Assembly: GCA_023301665.1 (NCBI GenBank)
Contig: JALZUL010000050.1
Coordinates: 1 to 14,537, forward strand
Origin: Ascidiaceihabitans sp.
GTDB lineage: Bacteria; Pseudomonadota; Alphaproteobacteria; Rhodobacterales; Rhodobacteraceae
Direction: 5' to 3'
DNA length: 14,537 nucleotides
Each line of letters begins with the position of its first letter. Within the stretch, counting starts at the first letter, position 1. A model generated the notes under the pieces. That model saw nothing but the letters and a program-made list of their open reading frames with translations. It did no database searches and was not told where the DNA came from. Made by a program: the position numbers and the translations under genes. This document shows, piece after piece, positions 1 through 7,957 of the stretch.

Positions 1-384
1 ATCGTTTCGCGTGATGAATTGTTGGCAAAGTTCTTCCGTTCAATTGACCCAACCGATGCCGGAGGTCAGTTCTGTGACCGTGGGGCAAGTTACCGGACAG
101 CAATCTTTGCAAATGGTTCAGCCCAAAAAACCGCCGCTGAAAAAGCAAAAGCAAAAGCCGGTCAGGATTTAGGTCAAAAAATCGTAACACCTATCCTAAA
201 CGCGTCAAAATTTTTCCCAGCGGATGCCTCACACCAAGACTACTATAAGGGCACAAAAATTGTTCTGACCCGCTTTGGTCCTAAGAAACAATCAAAGGCC
301 TACAAAGCCTATAGAAATGCTTGTGGTCGTGACCAACGCGTCAAACAACTGTGGGGCAGCGCTGCACCATTTGTCCACGGTTAA
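1..384 (+). CDS. msrA: Peptide-methionine (S)-S-oxide reductase MsrA, 3' part
   Basis: MsrA reduces methionine-S-sulfoxide in proteins back to methionine. The reading frame is open from base 1, so the gene is cut by the window edge and the N-terminal GCFW-type motif with the catalytic cysteine lies outside. The visible 127 residues hold the family signatures: RSIDPTDAGGQFCDRGASYR near visible residues 13-32 (the Asp-x-Gly-x-x-Tyr-Arg segment after the Asp-Pro-Thr) and HQDYYKGT further on, a substrate-pocket region. A cysteine in the tail (ACGRD) could be a resolving cysteine. The tail (LTRFGPKKQSKAYKAYRNACGRD) resembles the longer MsrA type that I associate with marine alphaproteobacteria. 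The stop TAA shares the TTAA at 381-384 with the converging rbsK, and no terminator hairpin is visible. Family assignment is firm; cellular location cannot be judged without the N-terminus. Confidence 0.93.
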   Translation: MVSRDELLAKFFRSIDPTDAGGQFCDRGASYRTAIFANGSAQKTAAEKAKAKAGQDLGQKIVTPILNASKFFPADASHQDYYKGTKIVLTRFGPKKQSKAYKAYRNACGRDQRVKQLWGSAAPFVHG

Positions 385-1256
385 CCCCGTTTGGCGTCTT
401 GTACCTCCTTTAGATCTGGAATGACGTCAGCAGTCCCAAGTCGCGTAACCATTAATGCGCCGGCTTGGGACGCCAAGCCTATCGCTTGCTCCATTCCCAT
501 ACCGCGGTCTAAAGCTGCAACGACATAACCTGTAAACGTATCTCCCGCACCTGTTGTATCAATCGCTTCGACCTTCACCGCATCAAAGTTCGAGACTTGA
601 CCGTTCGAATTGGCATACCAGCGACACCCGTCGCCTCCTAAAGTCACGATGATATCGCTAATTTCCAAGTCTTTTAGAGATTGGCCTATTTCTGCCTCGA
701 GCTGGTTTGCTTCGATTTGGTTCAAAACCAACAAGTCGATAAAAGGTAACAGCGGGCGCACTGCGTTGGCATCAAAGGGGGCAGCGGCATAAACGACCTT
801 TAATCCCAACTTGCTCGCCATTCTCGCTGCATCTAACTGACCCGTCGTTTCATTCTGCATCATCAGCGTATCGCCGGTGTTCGCTTCGGTTAGAGCCCGT
901 CCGATTTGATCCGTACCAATAAGCGCATTTGCACCTGCCCATAAAATAATCGAGTTCTCGCCCATCTCATCAACGCTAATTATAGCGTGGCCAGTGACAC
1001 CGGGAATTTCTGCAATGTGTTTGGTATCAACGCCATATTCCAACAGCCGCTCAACCGCCCAGCGCCCGTCAGCGCCTACCGCCCCTATGTGAAGGACCCG
1101 CGCTGCTGCACGTGCAGCTGCCACAGACATATTAGCACCCTTTCCGCCTAAACCTTGCGCATAAGATTGAGCCGCCAATGTCTCACCAGGTACCGGCAGA
1201 TGGGGCACCTGATACAGCAAATCAATGTTGATCGAGCCAAGGTTATAAATTGCCAT
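381..1256 (-). CDS. rbsK: Ribokinase-family (PfkB) sugar kinase
   Basis: This 291-residue cytoplasmic kinase of the PfkB fold probably phosphorylates ribose at O5 with ATP, feeding the pentose phosphate pathway. Seen directly: N-terminal LGSINIDLL, the glycine-rich sugar-binding signature GGKGAN at residues 37-42, the NxxE motif at N179-E182, and the C-terminal signature DTTGAGDTF at 233-241 with D239 as the expected catalytic base. The length is slightly below E. coli RbsK (309). The ATG overlaps the maeB stop by one base (TAATG), and AAGG lies a short distance upstream inside maeB, so translation is probably coupled to maeB. No ribose transporter or Rbs repressor is nearby, so the true substrate (ribose, deoxyribose, a nucleoside or another sugar) is inferred from family resemblance only. 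The 3' end overlaps msrA by four bases. Confidence 0.85.
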   Translation of the reverse strand: MAIYNLGSINIDLLYQVPHLPVPGETLAAQSYAQGLGGKGANMSVAAARAAARVLHIGAVGADGRWAVERLLEYGVDTKHIAEIPGVTGHAIISVDEMGENSIILWAGANALIGTDQIGRALTEANTGDTLMMQNETTGQLDAARMASKLGLKVVYAAAPFDANAVRPLLPFIDLLVLNQIEANQLEAEIGQSLKDLEISDIIVTLGGDGCRWYANSNGQVSNFDAVKVEAIDTTGAGDTFTGYVVAALDRGMGMEQAIGLASQAGALMVTRLGTADVIPDLKEVQDAKRG

Positions 1257-3511
1257 TAACCAACCTTACACGCTGCCAAAATCGCCATGTTCAGGATATC
1301 GTTGGCTGTCGACGATGATGAACATATCTGGATTGATCCATCAACACCTGCCAAAATTGGTCCAATCACTGTGGCCCCGCCCATTTCCTGCATAAGTTTA
1401 ACAGAAATACTCGCGGAATGACGCGCGGGCACAACTAAAATATTGGCAGGACCAGTCAAACGGGAAAACGGATATTGCGATTGCGCTTTGACGTTCAAAG
1501 CGACGTCGACGGTCATTTCACCCTCGTATTCAAAATCTACGCCACGTCGGTCAAGCACTTTTGGCGCAAGGTGCATTTTCTCAGCACGTTCCGAAACAGG
1601 GTATCCGAATGTCGAAAAGCTAACGAAAGCCACTCTCGGCTCAATCCCCATATCCTGTGCAACGACAGCAGCACGTTCAGCGATATTGGCCAAATCGTTT
1701 TCATCAGGCCACTCGTGTACAAGTGTATCCGCCATAAAAACAATCCGCCCCTTATGGAGCAAGGCGGTAATACCCGCGGCTCCATTCTGGGTGTCAGCAT
1801 CAAAAACATGGTTAATCCGCTCCAGAATATGGGCTGATTTACGGGTAACGCCTGTCACCAAACCATCACCATGTCCGTGCGCAAGCATCAACGCTGAAAA
1901 CACGTGACGGTCGCGCGCAGCCAAGCGGTGTATATCCGCTCGATCGAAACCTTTGCGCTGCAGCCGTTCATAGAGGAAGTCTTTATAAGTCTCTAAATGG
2001 GGGGTGTTTGCAGCATTCACGACATCTAGCTCTCGCACCGCATCACCCAATCCGGCTTCTTCGAGTTTCGCTTTAACATCCTTTTCACGTCCAATTACCA
2101 GAGCTTTGCCCAAACCAGAGCGTTGATAATTGACTGCCGCGCGTAGAACACGCGGATCATCACCTTCGGCAAAAATCATCCGAGCTTGAGCCGTTCGCGC
2201 ACGCGTATTCAATCCTCGTAGGATACTCGCCGTTGGGTCCATCCGCGATTTCAAAGATGCTTCATAAGCATCAAGGTCAATAATCGGGCGCCGCGCTGCG
2301 CCCGTATCCATGCCAGCTTTCGCAACGGCAGGCGGAATACGATAGATGAGGCGAGGATCAAATGGTGTTGGAATAATATAATCGCGCCCAAAGGTCAGGC
2401 TTTTGCCATACGCCAACGCGACCTCATCCGGCACATCCTCACGAGCTAAGTTCGCCAGCGCATGCGCACATGCAATTTTCATTTCGTCATTGATCGCACG
2501 CGCGTTGATATCCAAGGCACCGCGGAACAGATATGGAAACCCTAAAACGTTATTGACTTGATTTGGATAGTCGCTACGGCCGGTCGCAACAATCGCATCC
2601 ATGCGAACTTCGTGCGCTTCTTCGGGCGTAATCTCAGGATCGGGATTAGCCATCGCAAATATCACCGGATTGTCCGCCATGCTCGCGACCATCGACGGCG
2701 TGACCGCCCCTTTGGCGGAAACACCAAGAAAAACATCGCAGTCCTTCATCGCATCATCCAAAGACCGCGCTTCCGTCTTGACCGCGTGCGCAGATTTCCA
2801 CTGGTTCATGCCCTCAGTGCGCCCTTGATAGATCACACCTTTGGTGTCGCACATTATACAATTTTCATGCCGCGCACCCATAGATTTCAGCAACTCTAAG
2901 CATGCAATTCCAGCGGCGCCTGCACCATTTAGTACAATTTTAACGTCTTCAATCTTTTTCCCCGATAAATGGAGGGCATTGATCAGACCCGCTGCACAAA
3001 TAACAGCAGTCCCATGCTGGTCGTCATGAAAGACAGGTATATCCATCTCTTCTTTCAAGCGTTGCTCGATGATAAAGCACTCTGGTGCCTTGATATCCTC
3101 AAGATTGATCCCACCAAAGGTCGGTCCCATCAACTTTACAGCTTTGCAAAACTCATCCGGATCTTCCGTATCCAATTCTATATCGATGCTGTTCACATCA
3201 GCAAATCTTTTGAACAGAACTGACTTGCCTTCCATCACTGGTTTCGACCCTAAAGCGCCTAAATTACCCAATCCTAGCACCGCAGTACCATTTGAAATTA
3301 CGGCAACGAGATTACCCTTGTTGGTATAGTCATAAGCCAATTCCGGGTTCTCAGCTATCGCCAAACATGGCACCGCAACACCAGGTGAATAGGCCAAAGA
3401 TAGATCACGTTGCGTTGTCATTGGCACAGTCGCAGTGATCTCGAATTTCCCGGGTGTCGGCTCCAAGTGAAATGCAAGCGCTTCCGCATCTGTTACTTTA
3501 TTATTTGACAT
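1256..3511 (-). CDS. maeB: MaeB-type malic enzyme with phosphotransacetylase-like C-terminal domain
   Basis: The enzyme oxidatively decarboxylates malate to pyruvate and CO2, producing NAD(P)H and linking the TCA cycle to pyruvate and acetyl-CoA. At 751 residues it has the long MaeB architecture. The malic enzyme part covers about residues 1-430: Tyr41 in LAYSPGVA and Lys96 in EGKSVLFK are the expected catalytic pair, NLED at 136-139 and FHDDQHGT at 161-168 supply metal ligands, and the nucleotide-binding loop GAGAAG is at 196-201. From about residue 440 a phosphotransacetylase-like domain follows; in known MaeB proteins this part is regulatory (acetyl-CoA response) rather than catalytic. NADP preference is the usual annotation, but rhizobia have NAD- and NADP-dependent forms with this same layout, so cofactor choice is uncertain. 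AGGGAG lies 8 bases before the ATG. maeB diverges from mutS and is followed directly by rbsK. Confidence 0.95.
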   Translation of the reverse strand: MSNNKVTDAEALAFHLEPTPGKFEITATVPMTTQRDLSLAYSPGVAVPCLAIAENPELAYDYTNKGNLVAVISNGTAVLGLGNLGALGSKPVMEGKSVLFKRFADVNSIDIELDTEDPDEFCKAVKLMGPTFGGINLEDIKAPECFIIEQRLKEEMDIPVFHDDQHGTAVICAAGLINALHLSGKKIEDVKIVLNGAGAAGIACLELLKSMGARHENCIMCDTKGVIYQGRTEGMNQWKSAHAVKTEARSLDDAMKDCDVFLGVSAKGAVTPSMVASMADNPVIFAMANPDPEITPEEAHEVRMDAIVATGRSDYPNQVNNVLGFPYLFRGALDINARAINDEMKIACAHALANLAREDVPDEVALAYGKSLTFGRDYIIPTPFDPRLIYRIPPAVAKAGMDTGAARRPIIDLDAYEASLKSRMDPTASILRGLNTRARTAQARMIFAEGDDPRVLRAAVNYQRSGLGKALVIGREKDVKAKLEEAGLGDAVRELDVVNAANTPHLETYKDFLYERLQRKGFDRADIHRLAARDRHVFSALMLAHGHGDGLVTGVTRKSAHILERINHVFDADTQNGAAGITALLHKGRIVFMADTLVHEWPDENDLANIAERAAVVAQDMGIEPRVAFVSFSTFGYPVSERAEKMHLAPKVLDRRGVDFEYEGEMTVDVALNVKAQSQYPFSRLTGPANILVVPARHSASISVKLMQEMGGATVIGPILAGVDGSIQICSSSSTANDILNMAILAACKVG

Positions 3512-3653
3512 ACCATGATCTCCCTATCCTAAGCTTTTGTCCTACTCGAAGTTGATCGATCCCTCAACGGACATACGTTTTACGGGTTTTACCGGCGCTC
3601 TAGCCTTTGTAAGGTTCGCCAACTTTTGTCGCAGGACAAATCGAGGGACAAAA
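3512..3653. promoter_or_regulatory. Divergent maeB/mutS intergenic region
   Basis: These 142 bases should hold the promoters of both flanking genes. Towards maeB there is a weak sigma70-like pair on the minus strand: TTGAGG (plus 3562-3567), 17 bases, then TAGGAC (3539-3544), which would give a short leader. No convincing pair was found towards mutS. A near-perfect tandem 9-mer, TTTTACGGG then TTTTACCGG, lies at 3578-3595. TTTTGTC-type words occur four times, at 3535-3542 and 3624-3630 on the plus strand and at 3634-3640 and 3646-3653 on the minus strand. The frame stays open upstream of mutS from a TTG at 3537, but the predicted 39 residues look unlike MutS and are treated as non-coding. Confidence 0.5.
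3624..3653 (+). repeat. Overlapping inverted repeats in the mutS leader
   Basis: TTTGTC (3625-3630) is a perfect inverted repeat of GACAAA (3635-3640) with a 4-base loop. TTTTGTC (3624-3630) is also a perfect inverted repeat of GACAAAA (3647-3653) with a 16-base loop. The two hairpins share the left arm and exclude each other. The longer one ends directly at the mutS ATG and takes in the last bases of the GAGGGA ribosome-binding site (3643-3648). The repeats are seen directly; any regulatory role, as RNA switch or protein operator, is inference. Confidence 0.5.
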
Positions 3654-6281
3654 ATGACCGTAACACCCATGATGGCACAATACCTAGAGATTAAAGCCGC
3701 GCATCCCGATGCAATGTTGTTCTATCGCATGGGTGACTTTTACGAGATGTTCTTCGACGACGCTATTGCCGCTGCAGAGGCGCTAGATATCGCACTTACG
3801 AAGCGCGGAAAACACGATGGAAACGATATTCCAATGTGTGGCGTCCCCGTTCACGCTGCCGAGGGGTATCTATTGACCCTCATCCGCAAAGGCTTTCGCG
3901 TCGGTGTTTGTGAACAGCTGGAAAGCCCAGCGGAGGCCAAAAAACGCGGGTACAAAGCTATCGTAAAGCGTGATGTTGTTCGCCTTGTTACTCCGGGTAC
4001 GTTGACAGAAGATAGCCTGCTCAACGCGCGCAGCCACAACTACCTTTCTTCGTTTGTAGAGGTCCGCGATCAAGCAGCCATCGCCTGGGTTGATATTTCA
4101 ACGGGCACTTTTCACGTGATGAAGGCCAATCAAACACGTCTTGGCCCAGAGCTTGCAAGATTGTCACCATCAGAATTGATCGTACCGCAAGCCTTAGAAA
4201 GCGATCTACACGAATTAGTCTCTGATTTCGGAATTTCGCTTACTGGTTTGGCTGGTACCTCCTTTGACAGTACGTCTGGTGAAAAACGGCTTTGCGATTT
4301 GTTTGGCGTAAGCACATTGGAGGCTTACGGTGCCTTTGATCGTGCAGAAATTGCGGCACTGGGTGCCATCGTAGATTATCTAGATATAACACAAAAAGGT
4401 AAGCTACCCCTCCTTCAGGCACCGCAACAAGAACAACACTCTAAAACAGTTCAGATTGATGCCGCTACACGCCGCAATCTTGAATTGACACAAGCCTTAT
4501 CAGGCGGCCGCGCGGGGTCACTTTTGGCAACAATCGACTTTACTGTGACCGCTGGTGGCGCACGCCTTTTGGAACGCCGCCTATCGGCTCCTTCTCGGGT
4601 TCTAGATACCGTGAATGATCGCCTCGATGCTGTTTCTCATATTCTCAAAACTCCGCGGATTATGGAAGATACACGCTCACAGCTACGCCAAGTACCTGAC
4701 CTGGATCGTGCATTATCACGACTTTCCCTCGACCGCGGGGGCCCTCGAGACTTAACAGCCATTAGAAACGGCTTGGCTGAAGCAGCGGAAATTTCCAACA
4801 AAGGCTTGGGCGATGCACCTATGTTATTGTCCAGCGCCTTGGATAACCTAAAGGGCCACGAGGATCTCATTGAGTTGCTTGATCAAGCTTTGATCGCTGA
4901 ACCCCCTCTTTTGGCCCGCGATGGTGGCTTTATTGCGCCCCTTTATGACGAAGAGCTCGATGAATCTCGCAAACTTCGCGATGAGGGGCGTAGCGTCATT
5001 GCTCAGATGCAGACTGAATTTGCAACGCTCACCGGAATCACAACACTCAAGATCAAACACAACAATGTTTTGGGTTACTTTATAGAAACGACTGCAACGC
5101 ACGCAGATAAGATGCTGTCGGCCCCACTGAGCGAAACCTTTATCCATCGCCAAACCACAGCCAATCAAGTGCGTTTTACAACTGTTGCCTTGTCTGAGAT
5201 GGAAACCAAAATTCTCAATGCGGGAAATCGAGCGCTAGAGATCGAAAAGCGGCTCTATGAAGGCTTAAAATCCTCTATTCTTGAGAGTGCTGCATTGATC
5301 ACTCAAACCGCGCGCGCCCTTGCTGAGATCGATCTAGCGACCAGTCTGGCCCATATTGCCCAGTCGCAGAATTGGTGCAAACCAACTGTGGATAACAGCC
5401 GTGCGTTCAGTATTTCAGCTGGGCGACATCCAGTTGTCGAAAAGGCACTGCGTGATCAATCTGGCCAACCCTTCATCGCAAACGATTGCGATTTGTCTGC
5501 TCAAGATACCGCAAATATCTGGCTTCTCACTGGACCAAACATGGCAGGTAAATCAACTTTTCTAAGGCAAAATGCATTGGTCGCTCTATTGGCTCAGATG
5601 GGCAGTTATGTCCCCGCCACTTCTGCGCACATTGGGCTTATTAGTCAATTGTTCAGCCGCGTCGGCGCATCAGATGATTTAGCGCGAGGGCGTTCAACCT
5701 TTATGGTAGAAATGGTAGAGACAGCGGCCATTTTAAACCAAGCCGATGAACATGCTCTGGTCATCTTGGATGAAATTGGCCGCGGAACAGCGACCTATGA
5801 TGGCCTCTCGATTGCTTGGGCGACGTTAGAGCACTTACATGACGTCAATAAATCTAGGGCTTTGTTCGCCACACATTATCACGAAATGACCGCCCTTTCT
5901 GGAAAACTTGAAGGCGTAGATAACGCGACAGTGGCAGTCAAAGAATTCGACGGCGATGTCGTATTCTTGCATGAAGTTCACAAAGGTGCCGCTGATCGTT
6001 CTTATGGTGTTCAGGTGGCAAAACTTGCAGGTTTACCCGATGCCGTTATTGCCCGAGCACGCGTTGTTCTTGAAGCGCTGGAAAAAGGCGAACGTGAAGG
6101 CGGCGCAACGCAAAAAACCCTGATCGACGATCTGCCGCTTTTCGCGGTCACACCTCCGGCTCCCAGCGTAAAAGTTGAAGCCTCACCAGCGCTTGATCTG
6201 CTTGAAAACATTTTGCCAGACGAGCTTTCGCCAAAGCAGGCGCTTGATCTGATCTATCAATTGAAAGAGGCGGCCAAATAA
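3654..6281 (+). CDS. mutS: DNA mismatch repair ATPase MutS
   Basis: MutS recognises base mismatches and small loops after replication and recruits MutL through ATP-driven clamp formation. The ATG at 3654 is chosen because GAGGGA ends 5 bases before it and MTVTPMMAQYL matches the family start; this gives 875 residues, typical for MutS. The mismatch-wedge motif Phe-x-Glu is at F29-Y30-E31 (GDFYEMF). The ATPase domain has Walker A GPNMAGKST at 627-635 (E. coli has GPNMGGKST) and Walker B VILDEIGRG with D706-E707, followed by the conserved ATHYHE segment. Near the C-terminus QKTLI (820-824) and DLPLF (826-830) resemble sliding-clamp-binding peptides, and the last 30 residues fit the MutS tetramer-forming helices. 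The gene stands alone, divergent from maeB and convergent with grpE. Confidence 0.97.
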   Translation: MTVTPMMAQYLEIKAAHPDAMLFYRMGDFYEMFFDDAIAAAEALDIALTKRGKHDGNDIPMCGVPVHAAEGYLLTLIRKGFRVGVCEQLESPAEAKKRGYKAIVKRDVVRLVTPGTLTEDSLLNARSHNYLSSFVEVRDQAAIAWVDISTGTFHVMKANQTRLGPELARLSPSELIVPQALESDLHELVSDFGISLTGLAGTSFDSTSGEKRLCDLFGVSTLEAYGAFDRAEIAALGAIVDYLDITQKGKLPLLQAPQQEQHSKTVQIDAATRRNLELTQALSGGRAGSLLATIDFTVTAGGARLLERRLSAPSRVLDTVNDRLDAVSHILKTPRIMEDTRSQLRQVPDLDRALSRLSLDRGGPRDLTAIRNGLAEAAEISNKGLGDAPMLLSSALDNLKGHEDLIELLDQALIAEPPLLARDGGFIAPLYDEELDESRKLRDEGRSVIAQMQTEFATLTGITTLKIKHNNVLGYFIETTATHADKMLSAPLSETFIHRQTTANQVRFTTVALSEMETKILNAGNRALEIEKRLYEGLKSSILESAALITQTARALAEIDLATSLAHIAQSQNWCKPTVDNSRAFSISAGRHPVVEKALRDQSGQPFIANDCDLSAQDTANIWLLTGPNMAGKSTFLRQNALVALLAQMGSYVPATSAHIGLISQLFSRVGASDDLARGRSTFMVEMVETAAILNQADEHALVILDEIGRGTATYDGLSIAWATLEHLHDVNKSRALFATHYHEMTALSGKLEGVDNATVAVKEFDGDVVFLHEVHKGAADRSYGVQVAKLAGLPDAVIARARVVLEALEKGEREGGATQKTLIDDLPLFAVTPPAPSVKVEASPALDLLENILPDELSPKQALDLIYQLKEAAK

Positions 6282-6292
6282 TGACCGCCTCT
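6266..6292. terminator. Candidate bidirectional terminator between mutS and grpE
   Basis: AGAGGCGG (6266-6273) and CCGCCTCT (6285-6292) form a perfect 8-bp GC-rich stem around an 11-base loop that contains the mutS stop codon. On the plus strand only CTCTATTC follows, which is not a T-run. On the minus strand, the direction of grpE transcripts, the stem is followed by TTCAATTG, slightly more U-rich. It lies exactly where two converging transcription units end, which supports a terminator role, but the missing T-tract keeps confidence moderate. Confidence 0.5.
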
Positions 6293-6322
6293 CTCTATTC
6301 GTGAAACTATACCACGGATGAT

Positions 6323-6883
6323 TTAGGCAGGTGTGGAAGACACCCCAACCTGTGCAGGACGCAACAAGCGGTCGTGTAGCATAAAGCCCTCAGCAGCGAC
6401 CTGGATGATATCGCCAGCCTCGGTCCCGGGCACAGGTGCCTCAAACATTGCTTGATGATGTTGCGGATCAAATTTATCACCAACTTCCGGCGTAATAACC
6501 TCGATACCGTGCTTTTTGAACACGCTTAGAAGCTCACGCATCGTCAGTTCGACACCTTCCAGCAAAGGACCAGCAATCTCGCGCTGTTCATCTGTGGTGG
6601 CCTCAAGCGCGCGCTTCATATTGTCATAGACCGGAAGCATATCGCGAGCCAGTTTAGAGCCGCCATAGTTTTCAGCTTCCCGACGGTCCTTGTCAGAGCG
6701 CTTTCGTGCATTTTCAGCATCAGCCAAGGCACGCATAAAGCGATCTTTATATTCATCGCGTTCAGCGCGCAGCTCTTCTAGCTCCAGCGCCTCATCATCG
6801 ATCTCTTCCATTTCGTCCGCGAACTCTTCCGCTTCCACATCCTCGATATCATCGAGAAAATCGTTGTTTGTTGGCTCAGCCAT
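6323..6883 (-). CDS. grpE: Nucleotide exchange factor GrpE
   Basis: GrpE is the cytoplasmic co-chaperone that makes DnaK release ADP, closing the DnaK-DnaJ folding cycle. The 186 residues show the standard layout: a very acidic, probably disordered stretch (residues 8-38), then a long charged helix that forms the dimer coiled coil (about 36-95, with RALADAENARKRSDKDR at 51-67, typical of GrpE). A compact beta domain follows from about 135 that contacts DnaK (GDKFDPQHHQAMFEAP at 135-150). The C-terminal HDRLLRPAQVGV is the usual family ending. GAGGTGA precedes the ATG and overlaps the hrcA stop; only 9 bases separate the two genes, so they form one operon. dnaK and dnaJ are not in the window. 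Confidence 0.97.
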   Translation of the reverse strand: MAEPTNNDFLDDIEDVEAEEFADEMEEIDDEALELEELRAERDEYKDRFMRALADAENARKRSDKDRREAENYGGSKLARDMLPVYDNMKRALEATTDEQREIAGPLLEGVELTMRELLSVFKKHGIEVITPEVGDKFDPQHHQAMFEAPVPGTEAGDIIQVAAEGFMLHDRLLRPAQVGVSSTPA

Positions 6884-6892
6884 AATTCACCT

Positions 6893-7957
6893 CTAGCTCC
6901 GGTCGGAAAGCATCTTACCAACCAGCTGCGCCGTGTAATCTACAATCGGCACGATACGTCCATAATTCAGTCGCGTTGGACCAATGACACCGACGGCGCC
7001 AATAATCTTGCGATCAGCGTTCATATAAGGGGAAACCACCAAAGAGGAACCCGAAAGTGAAAAAAGTTTGTTCTCAGAACCAATAAAAATGCGCACACCG
7101 TCGCCATCTTCGGTCAATTCAAGGAATTCAGAGATATCACGTTTGCGTTCAAGGTCATCAAACAGTTTTCGGATACGTTCTAGATCGTGCTCTTCAGCGC
7201 TTGATTCAAGCAAGTTTGCACGCCCACGTACGATCAAACGCTCATTCGCCTCGCCTTCACCTTCCCAAACAGCCAAGCCACTATCGATCAAATCGCGCGC
7301 GATCACATCAATTTCCTGACGACGACGCGATATTTCAGTTTGGATTACACCACGCACGTCACTTAATGTGCGCCCTTCCACCAACGAATTTAGGAAATTT
7401 GCCGCCTCGCGCATCGAGCTCGGGGTGAGGCCTGGAGGTGGTGAAAACACCCTATTTTCCACGTGTCCATCAGCAAAAACAAGAACAACCAAGGCACGGT
7501 CGTGCGCTAATGAGACGAACTCAATATGCTTGATGGGTGCCTCGTGCTTTGGCGTCAAAACCAAAGACGCACCATGAGTAACCCCCGAGAGCGCCGATCC
7601 CACACGATCCAATAGCCCACCAACATCACCATCTTCACGACCCAATGTGGCATCAATCATCTCACGGTCTGTGTCATCGGGAACCCCAACCTCCATCAAA
7701 CCATCCACAAACATGCGCAAACCCATCTGGGTCGGGATACGACCCGCACTCACATGTGGACTGTCTAAGAGACCCAAGTACTCAAGATCCTGCATCACGT
7801 TACGGATAGTCGCGGCACTAACCTTCTCGCTAAAATCGCGTGTTAACGTGCGTGACCCTACGGGATCACCGTTGTGCAAATACCCTTCGACCACGCGACG
7901 AAACACTTCGCGCGAGCGATCATTCATTTCTTCAAGAATCTTTGGTGTATCTGTCAT
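6893..7957 (-). CDS. hrcA: Heat-inducible transcription repressor HrcA
   Basis: HrcA represses chaperone genes by binding the CIRCE inverted repeat and is kept active by GroEL. The ATG at 7957 is preferred because AAAGG sits 6 bases before it and MTDTPKILEEMNDRSREVFRR fits the family start. An ATG 19 codons earlier would add cysteine-rich sequence unlike HrcA and would overlap the predicted promoter. The resulting 354 residues are normal length. A winged helix covers about residues 10-75 (DPVGSRTLTR at 31-40, SAATIRNVMQDLEYLGLL at 47-64, AGRIPT at 71-76), followed by the GAF-like dimer domain. The gene leads the hrcA-grpE operon and diverges from rph. No CIRCE-like repeat (TTAGCACTC-N9-GAGTGCTAA) was seen in front of it. 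Confidence 0.95.
   Translation of the reverse strand: MTDTPKILEEMNDRSREVFRRVVEGYLHNGDPVGSRTLTRDFSEKVSAATIRNVMQDLEYLGLLDSPHVSAGRIPTQMGLRMFVDGLMEVGVPDDTDREMIDATLGREDGDVGGLLDRVGSALSGVTHGASLVLTPKHEAPIKHIEFVSLAHDRALVVLVFADGHVENRVFSPPPGLTPSSMREAANFLNSLVEGRTLSDVRGVIQTEISRRRQEIDVIARDLIDSGLAVWEGEGEANERLIVRGRANLLESSAEEHDLERIRKLFDDLERKRDISEFLELTEDGDGVRIFIGSENKLFSLSGSSLVVSPYMNADRKIIGAVGVIGPTRLNYGRIVPIVDYTAQLVGKMLSDRS

Noticed and set aside
1133..1142. TTAGCACCC as half of a CIRCE element
   Set aside because: It lies inside rbsK, is imperfect, and has no inverted partner.
1443..1907. Long open frames antisense to maeB
   Set aside because: They mirror the codon pattern of a strongly coding opposite strand and carry no domain or start signal of their own.
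3537..3653. N-terminal extension of mutS from a TTG, adding 39 residues
   Set aside because: The added residues do not resemble MutS, the upstream TTG has no good ribosome-binding site, and GAGGGA points to the ATG at 3654.
4108..4123. parS-like sequence around CACGTG in mutS
   Set aside because: Only about 11 of 16 positions match the consensus and the outer arms are not palindromic; it is explained by coding sequence.
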